A program made the translations under genes and the position numbers. The notes beneath the pieces are model-generated. The model was not told the DNA's origin. It saw nothing but the letters and a program-made list of their open reading frames with translations, and did no database searches. This document shows positions 1 through 11,224 of a stretch of DNA of 64,000 nt, piece after piece; within the stretch, counting starts at the first letter, position 1, and the number at the start of each line of letters is the position of its first letter. This stretch comes from Bradysia coprophila (Eukaryota > Arthropoda > Insecta > Diptera > Sciaridae), in NCBI RefSeq assembly GCF_014529535.1, contig NC_050736.1, forward strand, positions 1,240,001-1,304,000. The letters are read 5' to 3'.

Positions 1-699
1 TCGTTGTGTTTAACATACGGCTCAAGTTAAGAAAACTCATACCGAACTTTTCTTCAGCTATCTTGTCAGCTGGTCCACTTCTTATACGTACAGATGTACG
101 CTCTTGGTATGAGTGGACCAGGTGATGTTTGAAGCAAATTTCAGTACAAATCTGGTTGACATTAACTGCAATAATTTATATTATATTCAACCTGCGAATT
201 CAATTAAAATCTTTAAGAGGATTAAGTTTTATTGATTAAATTAAGCGATTACAGTTAGTTATAAGTTATTGGGTTAAATATACAACTTTTGCTACATATA
301 CATAATTGAAGAATAATTTTATTTTTCTTTTCTGATTTCAAACAAAACTTTAAATTACTATCATTCATTATTTAACATAAAGGTTTGTTTCGCAACAAAA
401 CAAGTGGACTAGTTTTACTTATAAATGTCTTTGTTGGTTTTACAATGGTTGTTAGTTTAGTGTTTCTTTTATAAATATTTTTTTTACCTTTTTTATAAAA
501 AACATTAACTCTAATTGCTATAGCTATACGCTTTATGTTCTTCAATTGCTACTTTTCACTGTTCTTAAGAAAGATTTTCCTTACGAAAATAATGGTGCTG
601 TTAATGGTTCTTTGTGTGTTTTCAAATAGTATGCAGTGAATGGCTCTCTGGTGAAAAATTGCTTTCAATGGCTTGATGAACAACTAGTATAGACCGAGT
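1..699. other. Intergenic, no gene seen
   Basis: AT-rich sequence with runs of T and A. I see no convincing exon, RNA gene or delimited repeat here. Confidence 0.5.
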
Positions 700-978
700 A
701 CCTGGTATGATTATAAGTCCGTCATAAGACTATGGTTTGGAATCTGCGCTACACTATTACGGGACATTGAGGGCATGAACAAGTTAAGGCTTTCGGACAC
801 TCCGAGATGTTCCTGTGATGTAGAAGAAGAAACGGGTGCACCTCTATGCGATTGCACGAAATTCCTCCAAATAAGACGTATGATGCTGGGAGACTATGAG
901 GTGGTTCCTTCGGAAATTGCCACAATAGGATCTGATACCCTAGACAGATTCCTAGCAGCAACAGGAAGGCTGTCATGA
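700..978 (+). mobile_element. Decayed non-LTR retrotransposon, C-terminal end of pol
   Basis: An open frame from 775 ends in TGA at 976-978. Its peptide starts MNKLRLSDTP, has a Cys-rich stretch (CSCDVEEE...LCDC) and ends LDRFLAATGRLS. This matches the pattern at the end of the RNase H region of I/Jockey-type LINE pol proteins, where a TGH...LNKHL segment is followed by a CxxC...CDC knuckle. Just upstream, near 755-770, an out-of-order frame still reads TITGH, so the reading frame is broken there. Family assignment rests on remembered motif patterns. No polyA tail or target duplication could be delimited. Confidence 0.65.
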
Positions 979-1948
979 TTTCTGTGATCACCGGGAGTGG
1001 AAACAAAGGATCAACAGATCTGTGTTTCGAGATCTTCACTGGGAACTCTGTTAAATCTATAATATTACTCGATACGTATAACATATTTGTTCTTCGACTT
1101 TTACTTTTCATCTCTATAAAGGTTCTGATGACGATATGCCTGAAGGTTTATTGGAGGAGAATGAAGAATGTACACAAATCACGTAAATGTCCACACAAAA
1201 AAAGTTATTTTGTAAGGATCGTACGAAATCTTTGACACCTTTCTCCACCCAAATGCTGCCCATTATGTCGTTCTCTTGGAAGTTTTTATTTTACAAAGTG
1301 CTGCAAAGTTCTAAGCAACTACCTAAGTTAGTTTACTCACCCACCTCTGGAAATGGGTTTTAACACTAATGTCAATGAATTAATGACTAATTTTCTGGGA
1401 GTGCAGTTAGTAAACATATGGCCAGATTACATTCCTCATAAGGAAACAATGTCCATGAACTGTCAACAACGTCTTATGGCTCAGATAATGAGATTATACA
1501 AAAGATTTACCCTCACGAGAGCACTCCCAACGCACAAAGACAAAAATCATAGGCCAAATGTTTTTCGTATCGCGTAGTACAGTAATATGGCAAAGGTCTC
1601 AAACTGTGACATAATGATTGACTGTAATGCAAACAGGTTCTAGATCTGTTAGTGGACATAAAATTTTAATTAAGATAAATTATTTCCCTTCTTATACGCA
1701 ATTGAAATTGTGACGATACTACTTTTGACAGTGAGTCATTATGTAGTCATCGAAAAAATTGCTGCTCGCTAGCATCTTATAAAGAATATTTTTTTAACCG
1801 AATAACTGGGTAAATGGTAGATGAACTAAATTGTATGATTTTATGAGAAGAACTAAGCCGTAAGAATAACTTACGCAACTTACCATTGGAAACAATCTTT
1901 CATTTCCGTGGCCAGAAATACAGAATTGTTGTGTCACAATTCACAATA
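979..1948. other. Intergenic, probably LINE 3' remnant then unique DNA
   Basis: The first 250 bases continue from the LINE remnant and may be its 3' UTR. A 74-codon open frame at 1353-1577 has no recognisable motif and is not called a gene. Confidence 0.4.
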
Positions 1949-2155
1949 TTAACCTGTCACAGAAGCCAAGCAAATGACCAGTGTTATAACCGGGTTTACT
2001 TCCATCTATTAAAGTATTTTTAAACGGTTGATTTCAAATCTTGTACTTCAATTTTTTTAGCATGCATTTTACTACCATAAAGGACGATATTACCCTTGTC
2101 ATTATTTTTGTCGTCGTTATCGATAACAGATGAATAGCCGTATGTGACAGGTTAA
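1949..2155. mobile_element. piggyBac-type MITE with TTAA on both sides
   Basis: The element 1953-2151 (199 bp) lies between TTAA at 1949-1952 and TTAA at 2152-2155. Its ends are inverted copies: the left begins CCTGTCACAGAAGCC and the complement of the right begins CCTGTCACATACGGC. TTAA targets are the hallmark of piggyBac elements. It has no coding capacity. A core block (TTGATTTCAAATCTTGTACTTC, then GTCGTCGTTATCGATAACAG) recurs across the window, so this is the best preserved member of a dispersed family. Confidence 0.8.
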
Positions 2156-3598
2156 CTGTTTAGTTTTTACTTCAGCGCCAGTTATATTTCGTTTAATAAA
2201 CTCGATTGAAGCACATAATTGTTCCTTTAAAATTAAAACGAATTCGATAAACAAAACTGCACCGGACATAAACGATTCATTCACTATTATCGCACATATT
2301 GGTAAGATGAGACGATTTTCGTGTTTACTTTTGTATATATAAAAAAATCACATAAAAAATAATTCTACCAAAAATTATGTTTCGGAACTGAGACTGAGCT
2401 GTGTATAACATTAAATGATACAAAAAAAATCCGCTATTAATCTCGTCGGTATACAGCAATTTGACGGTAAAAATATTTTGAACAAAAATTAATTATTGAC
2501 GACGACATTTCACAATTTTGAATTGTTTTTCTCGATTTTCTTTTTTACTTTGCGGTATTATTGAGTTGACTTCAATTTTATTTGGTATTTTATGGAGTAC
2601 GTAAATTGTGAAGTCATTGCATAAATTGATTATTTAAATGGGACTAACTTGCCACACAATTAGGTAACTCTTGTCGCCACGATTTTCGATTGTTTGATTC
2701 GGTTCCAGAACAATGCTGTTCTCCATGTCACCATCGCCTATAGGATAAAATCGAGAATTACAAAGGTTGTTCTAGATGTTGGTATAATGATGGACGGGTT
2801 TTATGATTGTGAATAAATAGACACAAAAAAAAATCTAAAAAAAATAACTTAAAGCACAACACAATCTCTTTCGTGTGGTAATGAGGAAGTAGAAGATCTT
2901 CCAACTTAGTACGCCGATTGAATTGATATTGTTAGGTCAGAGGTTCGGTCATGTATGTTATTTTATGGCTAGTCTATGATTTTATGTTTTAGTTGTAGTT
3001 TAGCGAAAAATTCCTTGTCATTAAGCTTGCACGTGCGTGGTAAAACCTTATGAAGAAAACGTATTAGCAAAGCAACTGGAAATTTTTAGAAAGCTTACTG
3101 ACGAGAAATTTTTTGCTGAACTCGTTTGGGATTTTCTAAATTGGCTGGAATTTTCCAATATTCGCGAAAATTGACTAGACTGTTATTCCGTGAGAAACGA
3201 AACTGTTCTAGATACTTTAAATTCTTTCTACAGTGGACGTCAGTGAAATTTATGTGGGAATTCGCTTCATACGGTTCACTCATAGATTCTTTATACGGTT
3301 TTACCACGCAAGTGCTGGCATATATTCCGTATATGTATAACAAGAATAAGCAGTTTTGTTTGTATGGGTGTACCAGCTGAAAAACAACCGAAGTAAATTC
3401 CACTGACTTCCACCGTGGAACGTAACAACGTTTATTCTTATGTACATATAGTGGGAAGCCATAAAATATATTTAGAAACTAGGACTCTGGCGTGTGTCAC
3501 GTTATTAGCCAAGCCCACACACCACTCAAAATTATACTTCTTCGACACTACTACTTTCGGCAATAAACCGTTCAAGTAAATTTCGAGCAAACGGGAGA
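2156..3598. other. Intergenic, no gene seen
   Basis: AT-rich sequence. Open frames of up to 102 codons at 3095-3403 lie on both strands and share no known motif. No delimited repeat was found. Confidence 0.45.
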
Positions 3599-3794
3599 CT
3601 CGGTTGCAGGGCCTATTTTTGGTAATTTTTTTTCCTAAATTTGCTACAATTTTCCGAAATTCGCCAAAATTTTCCAATATTTGCTAGAATTTCCATTAGC
3701 AAATTTGGCAAGTTTCGGAAAATTTCGGAAAATCTTAGCAAATGTTGGCAAATTCTGGAAAATCGATTTCCCAAAATTAGGCCCTGCTCTGTTG
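3599..3794. mobile_element. hAT-like MITE with CAGGGCCTA ends
   Basis: The element 3607-3786 (180 bp) has inverted ends starting CAGGGCCTA. It is flanked by ctcggttg (3599-3606) and ctctgttg (3787-3794), an 8-bp target duplication with one mismatch. CAG ends with 8-bp duplications are typical of hAT elements. The interior is built from repeated short words (TTTGCTAGAATTTTCC-like and their complements), so most of the element can fold back. Confidence 0.72.
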
Positions 3795-4613
3795 TGGTAT
3801 TAATTATGAAAGGCATTTGACGTCTATCGAAGATGTTTGTAGACCACTGCAGCGTAACGCAACAGTGGAATTTTGTGGAATCGCCTCTTTGTGACTGCGA
3901 TAACGACGTGAATAAATCGATGAATCATATTCTCAACTATTGCCCAAATCGCCGTTTCTAACATGGTTTTGAGGTATTGCATCAAGCCTCGTCAGAATGC
4001 GAGTGCTTAAAAAATTTGGACATTGAAATTTGAAGTAAATGAGTTTCCTGAACTTGACTTTTAACTAAATTATTTTTATAATGAAAAACTGAATTGTGAA
4101 AGAAAAATGTAGACAAAAACCATACGATTAATATTAAGCCGAACTCTGTCGTTTTTTCTTTTCTTTTTTTTAAATGAAAAGGAATTTCAATTGAGACCAG
4201 TAGACGAAGTCACAGTTACAGTAGTCCAAAACCTGTGACGGTATTACTCACACTGATAGGACTGATCCATTCTACGGTAAAATCGAATTTTATAGGCTGT
4301 CATCCACAGAAGCAAACATAGACGCAATTAAACGAATTCTTTCATTAAAACTTCAAAGTGATGATGTGTTGGTTATTCTGTGGATGACGATTGACACTTT
4401 CACCGACCTATTGTGCATCGGCCTGCTGGTACAGTGCTCTATTTTCAAGATAAGTAAGGCCGAAAAGACAAGGCAATAAGCTTTTCAAAGTGATGGTTTT
4501 ACGTATAAAGCTTTAAATATAACAGCATTATATATGGTCGAAAGGTTTGTAAATTCATTGTTTGTAAACTCATAATAATCAATCCAATATGGTTAGTTAC
4601 AGTAAAAAGCCCT

Positions 4614-4794
4614 TTTTTGTACAGGCTTATTATTGGGAATTTTGATTCGGAAAATTCGAAAAATTTCCGAATAGTTCCAAAACGATTCTGATATTTGTTG
4701 TCGGAGTTTTTCGGAATAGAACTTCTTTAGAATTATTCGGAATTTTTATGAATTTTCAGATACAAAATTTCCATAAATAAGCTCCGATTTTGTA
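4614..4794. mobile_element. Decayed hAT-like MITE
   Basis: The span 4622-4786 starts CAGGCTTATTATTGGGAATTTT and its other end is an imperfect inverted copy. The flanks tttttgta (4614-4621) and attttgta (4787-4794) form an 8-bp duplication with one mismatch. The interior again consists of TTCGGAAAATTCG-like words. It resembles the MITEs at 3607 and 39185 but is more diverged. Confidence 0.5.
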
Positions 4795-4920
4795 CAGTCA
4801 CACTGACTCAGAGCTAAAGCAAAGCTATTGTGTTAGTGCGAAAATAAAAACAGAAATTAAAAAATAAATCTGAAATTACCCTTGCCACATAAATAAAATT
4901 AAGAATTGTTTAGATGAACA

Positions 4921-7900
4921 TTATGATGGTGAAACTTCCCAAACAAGCAAATGAGCTGCTACATCGGACGCATCATCAGCATGTTCTTCTGCATTTAACA
5001 GAAAATTTAAAATTAAAAATAATTTAAAAAAAACAAACAAAAGCAATGGATCCTGATTAAAAACGAATATAAAGTTACACAAAAAATTAGAATGATCGAC
5101 CGGACTGTAAGGAATAATTTCAAATAACTGAAACAACATACCATGCCGAAAATCGATGTAACCTTCGCCACCGGACATAACTAACATTAATGGTCGCTGA
5201 CCGGGATGTATGTAACTGTCGGTCGGTGATTTCGTCGGTACAGACACGAAAAATTTCACCGAATCTTCGGGAATGAGACTGATTATAGAAACAAATTTTA
5301 ATGTGACAATAGATTGGTAAATATACCTCGATGTCCGTGGAATGAAAGTTGTGCATTGGCCATACAACATGTGGGAATGAAATTGTTTGTGTTACCTTTG
5401 TAGTTAGCTGTGATTGCTTCGGTTAATGGCACTAAAATCGATTTGGAAATTTAATAAACGACAAAAATATTACCCCCCCGATCAGTTACCACTTATCACA
5501 ACACCATTGCCAGTTCCTATCCACAATCTATTGCACGAAACCAATAACGCGGTTATACGTGCAAACGAAAATCCCAATTTTCCGGTTCCCAGCTGAATAA
5601 TTTCCGATTTTTAAATATTGAAAATCTCAGTGAAATACTCAGCTCGTCGAGCTGGACTTACCATTTTTGAAACATATGGTTCAATATCAACATCCTGCAA
5701 ATGTTCGTAGGTGTGCGCATGGTACAATCGAAGTGTTGAATCCAGACGGATTGACACCCACACTCCAATACCCGTTGCAGCCATTTGCCTAATCTGACTC
5801 TCTTTCCTCGGATGGGCTTCTAACGTATGAACGACTGAAATAAAATAGAAACGGCTGATGTAAACACCTCGATAAACACTTGGATTCTTGAGAGAAGAAA
5901 CTCCAAAGGAAGTTTTCTAAAATTGCCTCGTCACCCAGAATACTCACTGTTCAGTGTTATCGGATCAACAATATAGATTTTGTTTCGATGAGCAGCCCAT
6001 ATTTTATCTGCTACGACGCACAGACAACGCACCGATTGCTTCGGCTGGCCCAAAGTAACCAAGTGATAGCTATTCAGGTCCCATTGACCATCAGTCTGTC
6101 TTCTAAATACTGCTAATTTACCGTTGGCAAGTGCAGCAACCACATGAGATTCGACATGAACAATCGACAACACAGCGTCAGGAAGGCAAACCTTTAATAA
6201 CGAAAAAAATGAACTCCCGCTCCTTGAACAACATGTGTATGAATGAATGTTTACTAGTCTCACCTGATGCAAGCAGTCTCGCCATCGAGCAACCGAACTG
6301 TGTACGTAAAGCATTCCACTTTGCGCTCCCAGCCACATCGTTGGTCCCACTGAAGACATTGCCGGTTCGCATAATGGATTCGGTGAGCCCAGAATCGGAT
6401 TGACTGGCTTCGGAAATGCCAACGAGTAAGTGTTCGGATTGTTGTTCGAATTGTTGTTGTGATGGTTCAAATGAATCGGAGAATGCGGCGGAACGTTTAT
6501 ATCTTCAACAACGGCATTCAACGCCTTATTATCAATAGCTACGTCGTCAGTCTCATTATTCGAAGAAATATTTTCATTCGGATCGCTTTTTGCGGTCGCC
6601 GGCGAGCCCTCTTTCTTTTCGGTGGTCGAATTTTTCTCTACCCGAACAAATTCAACGCGACCGATTTCGTCGTCACCATCGCCCGGTTTTTCTAAGGTTT
6701 CGCCCGATTTAATCACCTCACTGTTCTCCAACAAAGCGTAGTCTTTTTCTAAAGCACCCTGTACTGAACAAATGCACAACAAATGTGTCTGACACACCGG
6801 AAATGAATCTAAAACTTCTGACGGATTCTTTGCGTCGATAACGGTAACCGTACTGGCAGCATGAGTACTCGTACATATCCAAACGTACGAACTCAACTGC
6901 GAATCTGGTTCAGCACTTTCCATTGCCATGGTAATCTGTTTATCTAACGAATCTAGCTCTGTAGGTTCGCCTTCAGTGGGAGATGTGATTTCAGTAATTT
7001 TGGCTTCTTCATTGGAATAGAACACACTAGCACCGATAATACAACCTCCATCCTTCGTATAGCCACCATTTAAGTTTACTCCAGCGGCACAAAATACTTT
7101 CATGTGCGGATTAGCTTCTGCTAATGGACTGCAGTAAACAGGTGCCGGCACCTTCAACATTTTCCGATCGTTTTTCGGTGTTCCCTGTGGATTGGTTTTC
7201 GATCCCGGTAAACTCCACCCATACGCATGGAGACGTCCATCTTCTTTCTGTACGTGAGCTCGCACTTGACGATATTGTTCCTGTCGTCGTTGATTGGCTC
7301 GGTCAGATACCGTTTCTTCCGAATAATCTTTGGTGAATGCTAAAGCATTCGATGAGCCTCCAGCATTATAGTTCCCACTCGTAATTGCCAATCGCCCCTC
7401 GGATGACCCAGGTGTTATGTGATGACTGGATGCGTTGTATTGAAGTAATGGCCCCGGGGGCTCCCTTTGTGGGCTGCCAGATGATCTATAAACAATTAGA
7501 AAAGACAAATGTGTCAAGGCCTTGTTAGAAGTACGCTTCGATTCTGTTGATTACATTGTGAGTTTACTAAAAAACTTTCGCCAAAAACCCTCTCCGGTCT
7601 TTTTAATATCTCCGGTACGAGAAGCTCGGATCATCTCCGTCCAACGAACAGCTTCCTGCAATTCCATGAACCGTTCTTTGTACTATAATGGGAAGAGAAC
7701 GTCGATTAGTTATGATGTGTACGAGCATACCGCCTGTAGTCCTTACTTGATTTCGTTCCATGAGAACACGAGCCATTTCGACGCGAGTGAATTTTTTCCT
7801 TTGAGCCATTGGAACATCACCTTCATCCTCATGATCTGAAGTATCTGCACATAATCGGATTGGAAGAAGAACAGAACAATTTAGCTGCAGCTCAAATTCT

Positions 7901-10900
7901 GAATATTTTTTTGTTTCAAATTTACTTTGTTGTTTGACAAGATCTTTGGTTTTCTTCAACTCCTCTTCCAAATCGGCAATTTTTTGCATCAATTTATTCT
8001 TCGACTGAGTGGCACTGTTCAATTGCTCGCTCAAAATTTCAACTTCGCCACTGAGTTCGTCCACTTTTACGATCAAATCGTCCTTGACAATATTGAGAGC
8101 GTTCCTAGATGACATTTTGATTGAAATTTAGTATCGCTACGGAAGCATAATTGCTAAAGAGCCGTTCACAAATGATCAAGCACAATTTTCCACACTGTTT
8201 AGCGCAGCCTCTGCACCCATAAAATCAACGCACTTCAAGCAAAAGTGATCATAGGCGACAGCTGCCAAATACAGGATAGTTACAGTTAAATGTCACACTG
8301 TCAAGTTTCAGTACACTACTTTAAGTACTACTCATGCTTGAAGTGCGTCGATAAATTCTAATAACGTTAAGGTTCCTCATTCCTATATCTTACACCATTT
8401 GTGAACGCTCCTAACTGCCAATTATAGTTTCACTTCTGACTTACTTGGTTGCCAGCAGCTCTGTATTTTCCATTATAAGATTTTCCACCTCTTTGCCCAT
8501 TCCTAGAATTTTATCAAAACAATGAGTCAATAAAGGACTGTGTCGGTACGTTTTTTGTTCACGTGCTTACCAAAGAAATTGTCATTGACTGTGTGCCGTT
8601 AAGGAAGGTGTAATGCAAAGAAATCAATTTGATTAATAATGTTAAAATTAGATTAAAGCTGATGGGATGTCTTTAATGGTTAAAACTGTTCATTCGGACA
8701 TGCAAAGAAAAAGGTTTCAAGCTTAAGGTTTTAAGGGTGTCTTTCAAGTTCATTGATACATCAATAAGACTGGCCGATAGTGTAGCGACAACGATGGACG
8801 CACAACACAATGCTACCACTAAATTTTCTGTCATAAATAGTTTATCGATCAAATGTGACAAGAGTGTGAGATTTCAGCTTTTTGAGCTGTACATTCTCCG
8901 GTGAACAAACTACGTGAATCCAGTTGAGATAGTTCGAAGAGAATTCTTTGTGAGTCACGCACAGATTGACGTGATGAGATTTATTTGTCTCGAGCTAATC
9001 ATCTTCTCATAAAGAGCGAAAATGCAATCGCATTCATTGAAAATTCGGTTGGATGAGAACTTGTTTACGGTAAGCATACGTGCAAAAGCCTTAAACATCT
9101 CTTCTAACTTCCAAGTGGCTCTCCGAGTAAAATGGATTCACAATCTGATCGAAACAACGAAAAATGTAATTGAATATTAGCCCGGCCTTTTTCACTGCCC
9201 TGCGAGCGAACTTGGAACTTAACCGCGAAGAAGCAATTTGACGAGATGATACGTGAAATCGAGAACATACGTTTCCACGACATGATTCGAATAAACGCCC
9301 AAAGGACAACACTAATTGGACAATGTGTCGTAACGTTCAAACTGTTCACACATAAGAATATTGAAAGAAACAGAGTAGATGCGTCACATCCGCCGATAAT
9401 TCTGATTGCTCTGTAGTGATATCATGTAAACGACTTATGCAATGAAATAAAACGATCGACTAAGTCAGATCAAGCGCTTATCGTATTATGTTGTTAATGT
9501 GTCCCGATCATGCTCAATAGATTATTCCAATTCTTGCCTACCCTTTAGAAACGGCATATCATTTACTATCGACAGCAACTTATTTAACGAGCAGCAGATT
9601 TAAATATTAAATCGCGATACGCTTGCCGTTTATAAAAGGTAGGCCAAGTCTTTCATAGCAACTGATCTTTGTTATTCGCATCCCAAAATAAACTTCAATC
9701 CAAAATACCTGAGGAAGCATATTCGCCCGGATGTACCCAGCTCCCTGTAAGTAAACAAAGTGCAAAAGAAGTCGTAAGAAAATTGTTTCGCGAAGTGAAT
9801 CACAGATCAAGTAAGTTACCGGTAACTTCGTTCTCTTCACTCTCTTCGTTGTCTTGGAACGAGAGCTCCTGGTATAAGGTGTTCGCTGAGCGTTTCTCAT
9901 TTTTGGTTGTCGTACGACCTGACGAAAAAATTATTTTTAAGAAAACTTATTTCGCTCAGGTGGTCATCACTACGGGCAGCCTCAATTTTGTCACTTTTTT
10001 CAATCGAAAAACCTTCGAATTCTCACCTGCTTGATTACTCGGAATAACTGGACTAATATCACTTTGTGGCGATGTAGCCTGATTCATGTGCTGCAACGAG
10101 TCTGTCTCCGCCGATCGTTCCACGGTTTGAATGTTATCAAATTCATGCTGTAACGACGGTGGCCCCGAACCGGAATCCGAACTGTTTCCCACACTGCACA
10201 CAGTTTCCGTATCTAGCATCTGTGACGTTTCAAGCGACGCGAAACCATACGAAATCGGGCCAGACGACCTAAATGCCGATCGAAATGTGCGTGAATGCGG
10301 ATTCTCGTGAGAGGTCGAGAGTCAAATGTTTTATTTACCGATACATTGGATGTAAACGGGAACGATTCTCTAATCGTTCGGATGTCGAACTGATTTGCGA
10401 GTGCGTTGAACTCATCAGGATTTTTGTCCGTTCCATGTAGTCTACATGGGTTTTGAAAAGTTCTGTGTATCGATCATGCAGCTTGGAGTATTCCTGGTCG
10501 ACGAGAAAGACACTTTGTATGACTGGACTTGATTCAATATTCATCGACAGAATTACCTTTTTCAGATCAGCCTCCCGTTCTTCGAGTCGACTAGCATGTT
10601 CCAGGCTGTTTTTGTGTTTCAACTCAAGCATGCGAGTAATGCTCTCCAAAGACTCTAATCTACCAGCAAGGTCTTTGTTTTCAGCTTCGGCCAAGTCCTC
10701 GGTATCCAGAAGCTAAAGCATAATTCAATTCATGAAAATCCGCTCCTCTTGAAATATACCTGTCGTTACATACCTTCTGTTCAGCTTGTTTTCGTGCACT
10801 TTTCTCACGTTCATATTGTGTGACTAGTTGTTCGTTGTCTTCACGAAGTAGTTCAACCTCAACTTCTTGCTCTTGATTAGACTGATAGGCTGAGTCTAGG

Positions 10901-11224
10901 CATTCCAACACATTTACCAACAAAGGCATGAGCGTTTTTACGACATCTTCATCATACCGTTGGATCATTCGCTCAAATTCCTGATAAATACTTCCAGCCA
11001 GCGACTGAACCTGGTCAAGCAGAATATCGACAAAGCATTAGTGGGAGTAATGACGATACAGGACAATGTTTATATTGAACCATATTGCGGGAACATTTCG
11101 CGATCGACGATTATTTACGAAAATTAATTACCTTCTCTGACATGACCATATTGTTTTCCGATTCATGTGTACCGTAGAAGGTTTCGTTGTTGGAACCAGC
11201 CCGACCAGACTCATTATTTTCCAT
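4921..11224 (-). CDS. syd: JNK-interacting protein 3/4 orthologue (sunday driver)
   Basis: Seventeen exons, coding bases 11224-11132, 11010-10774, 10712-10557, 10493-10339, 10268-10027, 8588-8571, 8502-8445, 8104-7926, 7844-7747, 7682-7555, 7485-6264, 6191-5948, 5834-5662, 5592-5490, 5431-5327, 5264-5142 and 4988-4921. All junctions are GT-AG, phases close, and the sum is 3402 bases (1133 aa plus stop). Residues 32-120 hold the RH1 coiled coil ([19 protein letters not shown]). About 300-385 is the JIP leucine zipper ([12 protein letters not shown]), followed by the RH2 region ([33 protein letters not shown]). Residues 490-1133 form the WD40-like beta-propeller ([44 protein letters not shown]). 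JIP3/4 proteins link kinesin-1, dynein and JNK-pathway kinases and move axonal cargo. Length is slightly below the usual 1200-1300. The start is the first ATG before the RH1 exon. The gene is intact, and a MITE sits in the intron between 8104 and 8445. Confidence 0.95.
8219..8357. mobile_element. MITE with 7-bp target duplication, in a syd intron
   Basis: The element 8226-8350 (125 bp) has inverted ends, left CAACGCACTTCAAGCA and right (complemented) CGACGCACTTCAAGCA. The flanks are ataaaat (8219-8225) and ataaatt (8351-8357). A second full copy lies at 61852-62005 with a perfect 7-bp duplication, and a one-ended fragment lies at 20239. Seven-base duplications fit P-like or Dada-like elements, but the superfamily is not settled. 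Confidence 0.75.
8589..10026. other. Long syd intron, no further exon seen
   Basis: This is a 1.4 kb intron between the exon ending at 10027 and the 18-nt micro-exon at 8571-8588. Open frames on both strands (for example 9669-10034 plus) have no motif. A TATAAAA-like word near 9632 and GT-rich words nearby do not add up to a promoter or exon that I can support. Confidence 0.5.

Noticed and set aside
6131..7839. Plus-strand open frames across the syd propeller and RH2 exons
   Set aside because: They are antisense shadows of well-conserved minus-strand coding exons.
9607..10034. Open frames on both strands and a TATAAAA-like word in the large syd intron
   Set aside because: The coding frame closes perfectly without them, the peptides show no motif, and the frames overlap on opposite strands.
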